Positions 59,944 through 64,000 of a stretch of DNA of 64,000 nt are shown here, piece after piece. Made by a program: the position numbers and the translations under genes. The number at the start of each line of letters is the position of its first letter. Position 1 is the stretch's first letter. The DNA comes from Scatophagus argus. Lineage: Eukaryota; Chordata; Actinopteri; Scatophagidae. The notes below the pieces were generated by a model. It saw only the letters and a program-made list of their open reading frames with translations, did no database searches and was not told the origin of the DNA. The DNA is taken from assembly GCF_020382885.2 (NCBI RefSeq), contig NC_058498.1, positions 7,910,501 to 7,974,500 on the forward strand. The letters run 5' to 3'.

Positions 59944-62900
59944 TCACTGCATGACAAAATGAGAGTGGAACTGGTTAGGGTAGGGATGCTGCGAGATCAA
60001 AGGTTTGGTGGTGTAGTTTTCACTGTGGGTGGTGCTGAACTGTGGATGGGCCAGTGGGAACCTGATGTTGCTCTGTTAACAGAACAAGAGGCAGAGACGC
60101 ATCACATCAGCAGCCAAACGTGCAACCTTCTGATGACCAAAAGTGCAGCTATTTCTTTACTGTCACCATATGATGACTGCTCACCCTCTGCTGTGGCAGG
60201 TGAGGTGTCTTTCTGTAGGTCTTCAAAGGGGGGTAGTCACTCTTGGTGGTGCTGAAGTTTGGCCCGTGTTCTGCCAAACAGACTGAACAGTTTTAAATAT
60301 CCACACACACCTCCCTTTAGATGCACCAACACGACCAAACCCTCACCTGGTCCCCTCAGTATGTTGCTCGAAAGTTGGGTGGCTGGTCTGGCTGGCACGC
60401 CGTCCTGTTTGCGGTAGTGTTCTTTGGCTGTGGTTGTGTAGTACAGGCCCGACAAACTGGGTGAGCTGAACTGTACGTGGCTTTTGGTCATTAGGTCAGA
60501 CCCTGACACATGCACTGGACGTCCAGTGTGGTTCAGCTACGAGGAAGGATGTAGTCAGCGTGATCAAATACACTATGACACATTAGGAGCTTTTAACTCT
60601 CATTAAAAAATATCAACCAAATCTGTGCGCAGGTTATACATTAACCTAAAGTTCATGTTTATGATCTGTGCAACATTTATGTTTCAGGAATATTATGAAT
60701 ACAAAGAAAATCTGATGTTATCTCACATCGGAGAAGGAGGTTCTGTTGGTGGTGACGGACATCCTCTCTTTATTGCGCCTTGTATCAGTGTCCCCTTTGG
60801 GTAAGGAACTGGAATTTCGGTTCCTCCTTATTAGAACAACTGGATCTCCTGGGAAATAAACCAATGAGACCATGCCAGGCAGGATGACAGAGATAGATTA
60901 ATTGAGCTTAATTGTTTTAGAATAAAAGTAAGATTAATAATTTAATTTGAATTAAATTATTATAATCATTTATAATAATTTGAATTCTAAAAATGAAGGC
61001 TCTCATGTGCCAGTGTGTCAGTATTAAAGTGTGCTTTATGGAGTCACACACAGTCTCAGTCTGCTTTAGGTAATCCAGATGAAATCCAGCTTTAAATTAA
61101 AAAAACAATTGTTCAATACAGTTAACACTAAACATCATCAAGCATCTACCGTGTATTGTTTCTCAAATACAGTAAAACAGGTCAAAAGAAACACTATTAT
61201 GTACAGATTGCATAAAATCAACAAAATGTTTTTCATTCCTACTTTCCTCATCTCGTAGTGTCTTGGTATCTGAAGGTACAAAGTAGCTGCTTAGGTTTTC
61301 TTATACCACGGGTTGATTCTTCACTATGGGCAATTCAAGTGATAGTTGCTACAGTGATCAACCCCCTCTTGGAAGCCCGTATGTTAGCTAAAACATGACA
61401 ACAAATGCCCTCTAGGCTGCCCTTCCCCAGGAAAAAGCACAATGCAGCGCGCTAACAGGTGCCCTCGTAAAGGAGAAAGTGTGATGAAGCTGCCCTACAT
61501 GCTGGAAGATCTGCTGGCCTCCGAATGCCTCTAAATCTTTAAACAGTACAAAGTTCCCTCCCTGTATGTTGTTGTTACAGAGGTGTAGGTGTAAATGTGA
61601 GTCACGTATTAAAACAATTCGAATCTAAACCAGGGTTTGCTTATGTTCCACCATAAACGCATCAAAACTTTCTGCACCACTGATCAGATCTCAGCTGTCA
61701 CTTAATGGACGTGAACGCAGAAAACACTCACTCGGCTTGTTGTAACAAAAAGCCTCCCTGGACGTGGATGACCAAGAGTCCTTAACGAAATGTCCAAGGT
61801 TGAATGTCAAATGCCGTTTAACCACAGGTGGGCTGTATTGAAAACACAGATAATGCTTACAATTGTGTGGGGATAAACTCAGCATGGTTAATCTTTTTCA
61901 AAGACTGACAAATAATGATTCTGAATTTGAATAATTTAGACCACTTTGAAATTTTGATTTATGAGGCCCTTAAGTCAGTCAAATGCCTGTTTTTTTGCAA
62001 CCAAGACACCTGAAACCTCCTGACACCCAAAACCACAACATACAGTGAAACAAAGAGTTGTTCACCAAGTCTAAAACGTTATCTGAAGCTTGACACCAGA
62101 CCCCACAGCCACAGTTTCCTCTGCTGCTTGACGTCTCTTTGCATAGGATGTAAACTGAGTCATGTTTCAAACCTGCAAACTGTGGGCCGGCTGAATGACG
62201 CAGCGTGAGTCGTCTCTCTTTCTATAATCTTCACAGGATCGCCCATAGCCACGGAGGAGGTGTGCTGTAAAGACACGATGAAAACACCCACAGTGTTGGC
62301 GCTGATTAATGCTCATTTCATGGAAAGTTTCATGAAAAGGTCACTACCCCTGTTGCTCTTGTGTTTCCTTAAAGCTGACAGTGCTGGTACTCCACAGGTC
62401 ACCGTGGGTCTGCTCTTAACATGCACACAGCTGAGCGCAAAGTACTTCAGCCTGCATTACCCGAGTCTGTCTGTGAAGCCTGAGAAAACTGCTGAGTGGT
62501 TTAAGAGTTTTTTTTAAACACATTGACAAACTACTTAAGAATTATTTCTAAATCTACTCTTAAACCTACTGGGACTAAACCAGTTATAATGCCCTATGAG
62601 ATGTTAAAGTGTACATTTTAGGTTCCAAAATGAGTAACATTTATAGCAAAATGTACTTTATCCACTTAATAGCTTCTGTCACTGTTAGATTATTATATAT
62701 TTTATTATTAGATTATAGTTACTGATGCAGGAAGGTGTAAGAAGCAGCTTGATGTTGTATCTGTGTTTGGTAAGCTTACTTTATATGCTGCTGCGTATTT
62801 GAATACAATATATATATAATAATAAAACATGGCAAAGCACACTGTAAAATACATAATTAACACTGCAATGACATGCATCAACTTGAAACATGAGTTGAGC

Positions 62901-63990
62901 AACCTGGAGGCCCTCAATACTTGCCCACCTCACCAGGACTCTGCAGCACATTTTGAATGTCAAATCTTTATCCTCAAAGTAACTAATGACAACAGCTGCA
63001 GTGGATTAACAACATTTTCCTCTGAAGCTGGCTGATTTCTACTCTGCCTCTATACACCATTGGTTTTTGTCTTCTTGGTGACATGGCAATGTTACCTGGT
63101 ATAACAAATAACAAATTTAGTATTGTAAGAGTTGGTCACAGTCACAGCTGCAAGAGTGATTTCACCAAACTGTAAGAAACCGAGATCTCCTAGTGTGAAG
63201 GAATGGACGGACTGATGAGCTGATTAAGATCTCATCATGTGAACACATGCTGGAAAGAAATAATTGTGAAACGAAAGCGAAAGAGGCAAGGGATCAGTTT
63301 TGGCTGCATGTCAATTTAAATATAAAGTAGAATGTAATGAAGTTAATCACTGACCTTTTTCTGTCTTCCTATCTTTTATTTTAACATTAAGGAATGGCTG
63401 TCTTTTGTTTTGTGTTTTGTGTTGCATCTCTTCTGTGTTATTGCTGCTTTGGAAAATTGGAAAATTAATAAAAATTTGACTTATTTAAAAAACAAAAAAC
63501 ATTTCCCTCTCAAATATGGTTGAGTTGAGGTCTTAAGTAAGAGACAAATGTAAAAAGTAAAATTATCTGAAAAGTAGCACATGAGCATTTGAGTACATGT
63601 ACTGAGTTACTTGTCACCACTGTTTTAATACATTTAGACTTTTTAGTGCGGTCGTTGAGCTCATTGTTGTCGTTGTTTTAGTTAAAAACGTATTGATGTG
63701 TCTGCTCTTCATTTTAAATTCAGTTCACACAGGAAGGATTATAAAGTAGAGACATGAGGTTTACATTGCTTCCAGTCAGTCAGTCTGCAGGTGTTCATTC
63801 AAGCCATGTAGTTTTTTGGGGAAAAAAAACTCCTTATTTGATTAATAACGACTCAAGAGGAACAGCTGCTGCTGTGTTACCTTTTCCACAGGTTGAGCAG
63901 CTCTGCTCCAGGCTCCCTGGAAGGTGTTGTTGTACTGGGAGACAAAACTGCATGGGCGTCCGTCCCCTTTGATTGTGGGAAAGCCCTCTT
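59944..63990 (-). CDS. stabilizer-of-axonemal-microtubules-like protein (SAXO5/TEX45-like), 3' part of gene
   Basis: Exons in transcript order: 63881-63990 (5' end uncertain), 62173-62264, 61732-61832, 60727-60848, 60347-60536, 60185-60270, 59944-60072. Every GT/AG pair and phase agrees, giving 275 residues to the TGA at 59944-59946; the N-terminus is beyond the window. The protein has no globular domain. It repeats a pattern of GD(P/T), then TT-x-x(-x)-Y/F: MGDPVKIIERETTHAASF, STSREAFCY, KGDTDTRRNKERMSVTTN, YYTTTAKEHY, NFSTTKSDYPPL, QFSTTHSENYTTKPL. Such spaced motifs typify microtubule inner and axonemal proteins of cilia and sperm tails (SAXO family). Assignment to SAXO5/TEX45 rather than another SAXO-type protein is from memory and only moderately certain; that it is a real gene is near certain. 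Confidence 0.75.
60347..60536 (-). CDS. axonemal-type gene, largest visible exon
   Basis: Acceptor CTCGTAG|CTGAACC, donor CCAG|GTGAGG in phase 1. It encodes LNHTGRPVHVSGSDLMTKSH, then VQFSSPSLSGLYYTTTAKEH and YRKQDGVPARPATQLSSNIL. The next intron is only 76 bp (60271-60346), typical of compact teleost introns; reading through it produced a longer but false open frame. Confidence 0.85.
62265..63880. other. intron of the axonemal-type gene
   Basis: 1.6 kb, AT-rich, with a short (TA)n near 62808-62818 and an A/T-rich stretch near 63460-63490. No additional exon that keeps the phase-0 to phase-0 junction was needed or found. The intron 60849-61731 likewise holds nothing recognisable. Confidence 0.6.
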
Positions 63991-64000
63991 CTACAGAGAA

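Overview
This window is nuclear DNA from a bony fish, most likely a percomorph teleost. The evidence is intron-split genes with GT/AG borders, an AT-rich background full of microsatellites, decayed Tc1/mariner copies with terminal inverted repeats, several interspersed repeat types common in percomorphs, and three genes whose translations fit vertebrate families. There is nothing bacterial, no CRISPR array and no operon. The species cannot be told from the sequence. All three genes lie on the minus strand, and I assembled each by hand from exons whose splice phases match at every junction.

Region 1 (about 1.2-6.4 kb) is an interferon-induced protein 44-like GTPase gene of nine coding exons, predicting 386 residues. 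It has a P-loop, a DIMG motif and a THID motif. It lacks the N-terminal TLDc domain of mammalian IFI44 and instead has a short FG/Ala/Thr-rich leader built from a tandemly duplicated exon. A perfect-core ISRE lies about 65 bp upstream of the start codon, and a seven-unit CAG tract sits directly before the start codon.

Region 2 (about 6.4-47.6 kb) is a 41 kb stretch in which I could assemble no protein-coding gene. It holds microsatellites, repeat fragments, two Tc1-like remnants, an unusual purine/pyrimidine arm pair near 14.3-14.6 kb, and one weak exon-like pair near 36.1-36.6 kb.

Region 3 (about 47.6-57.6 kb) is arrdc2, an alpha-arrestin adaptor for NEDD4-family ubiquitin ligases. Six shared exons are preceded by two alternative first coding exons, each encoding its own version of the first arrestin strands and ending in the same phase with the same donor. 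The distal one has a TATA/CCAAT/GC-box promoter. The two isoforms are 409 and 402 residues.

Region 4 (about 59.9-64 kb) is the 3' part of a gene made of seven visible short exons. It encodes a protein rich in TT-x(2-3)-Y/F and GDP repeats and resembles the stabilizer-of-axonemal-microtubules group (best guess SAXO5/TEX45). Its 5' end is off the window.

The three genes have no obvious joint pathway: one is antiviral/interferon-responsive, one handles receptor trafficking and ubiquitination, and one is ciliary or sperm-axonemal. The most interesting observations are the two arrdc2 N-termini, the duplicated leader exon of the IFI44-like gene, and the CAG-rich upstream ATG that overlaps its start.
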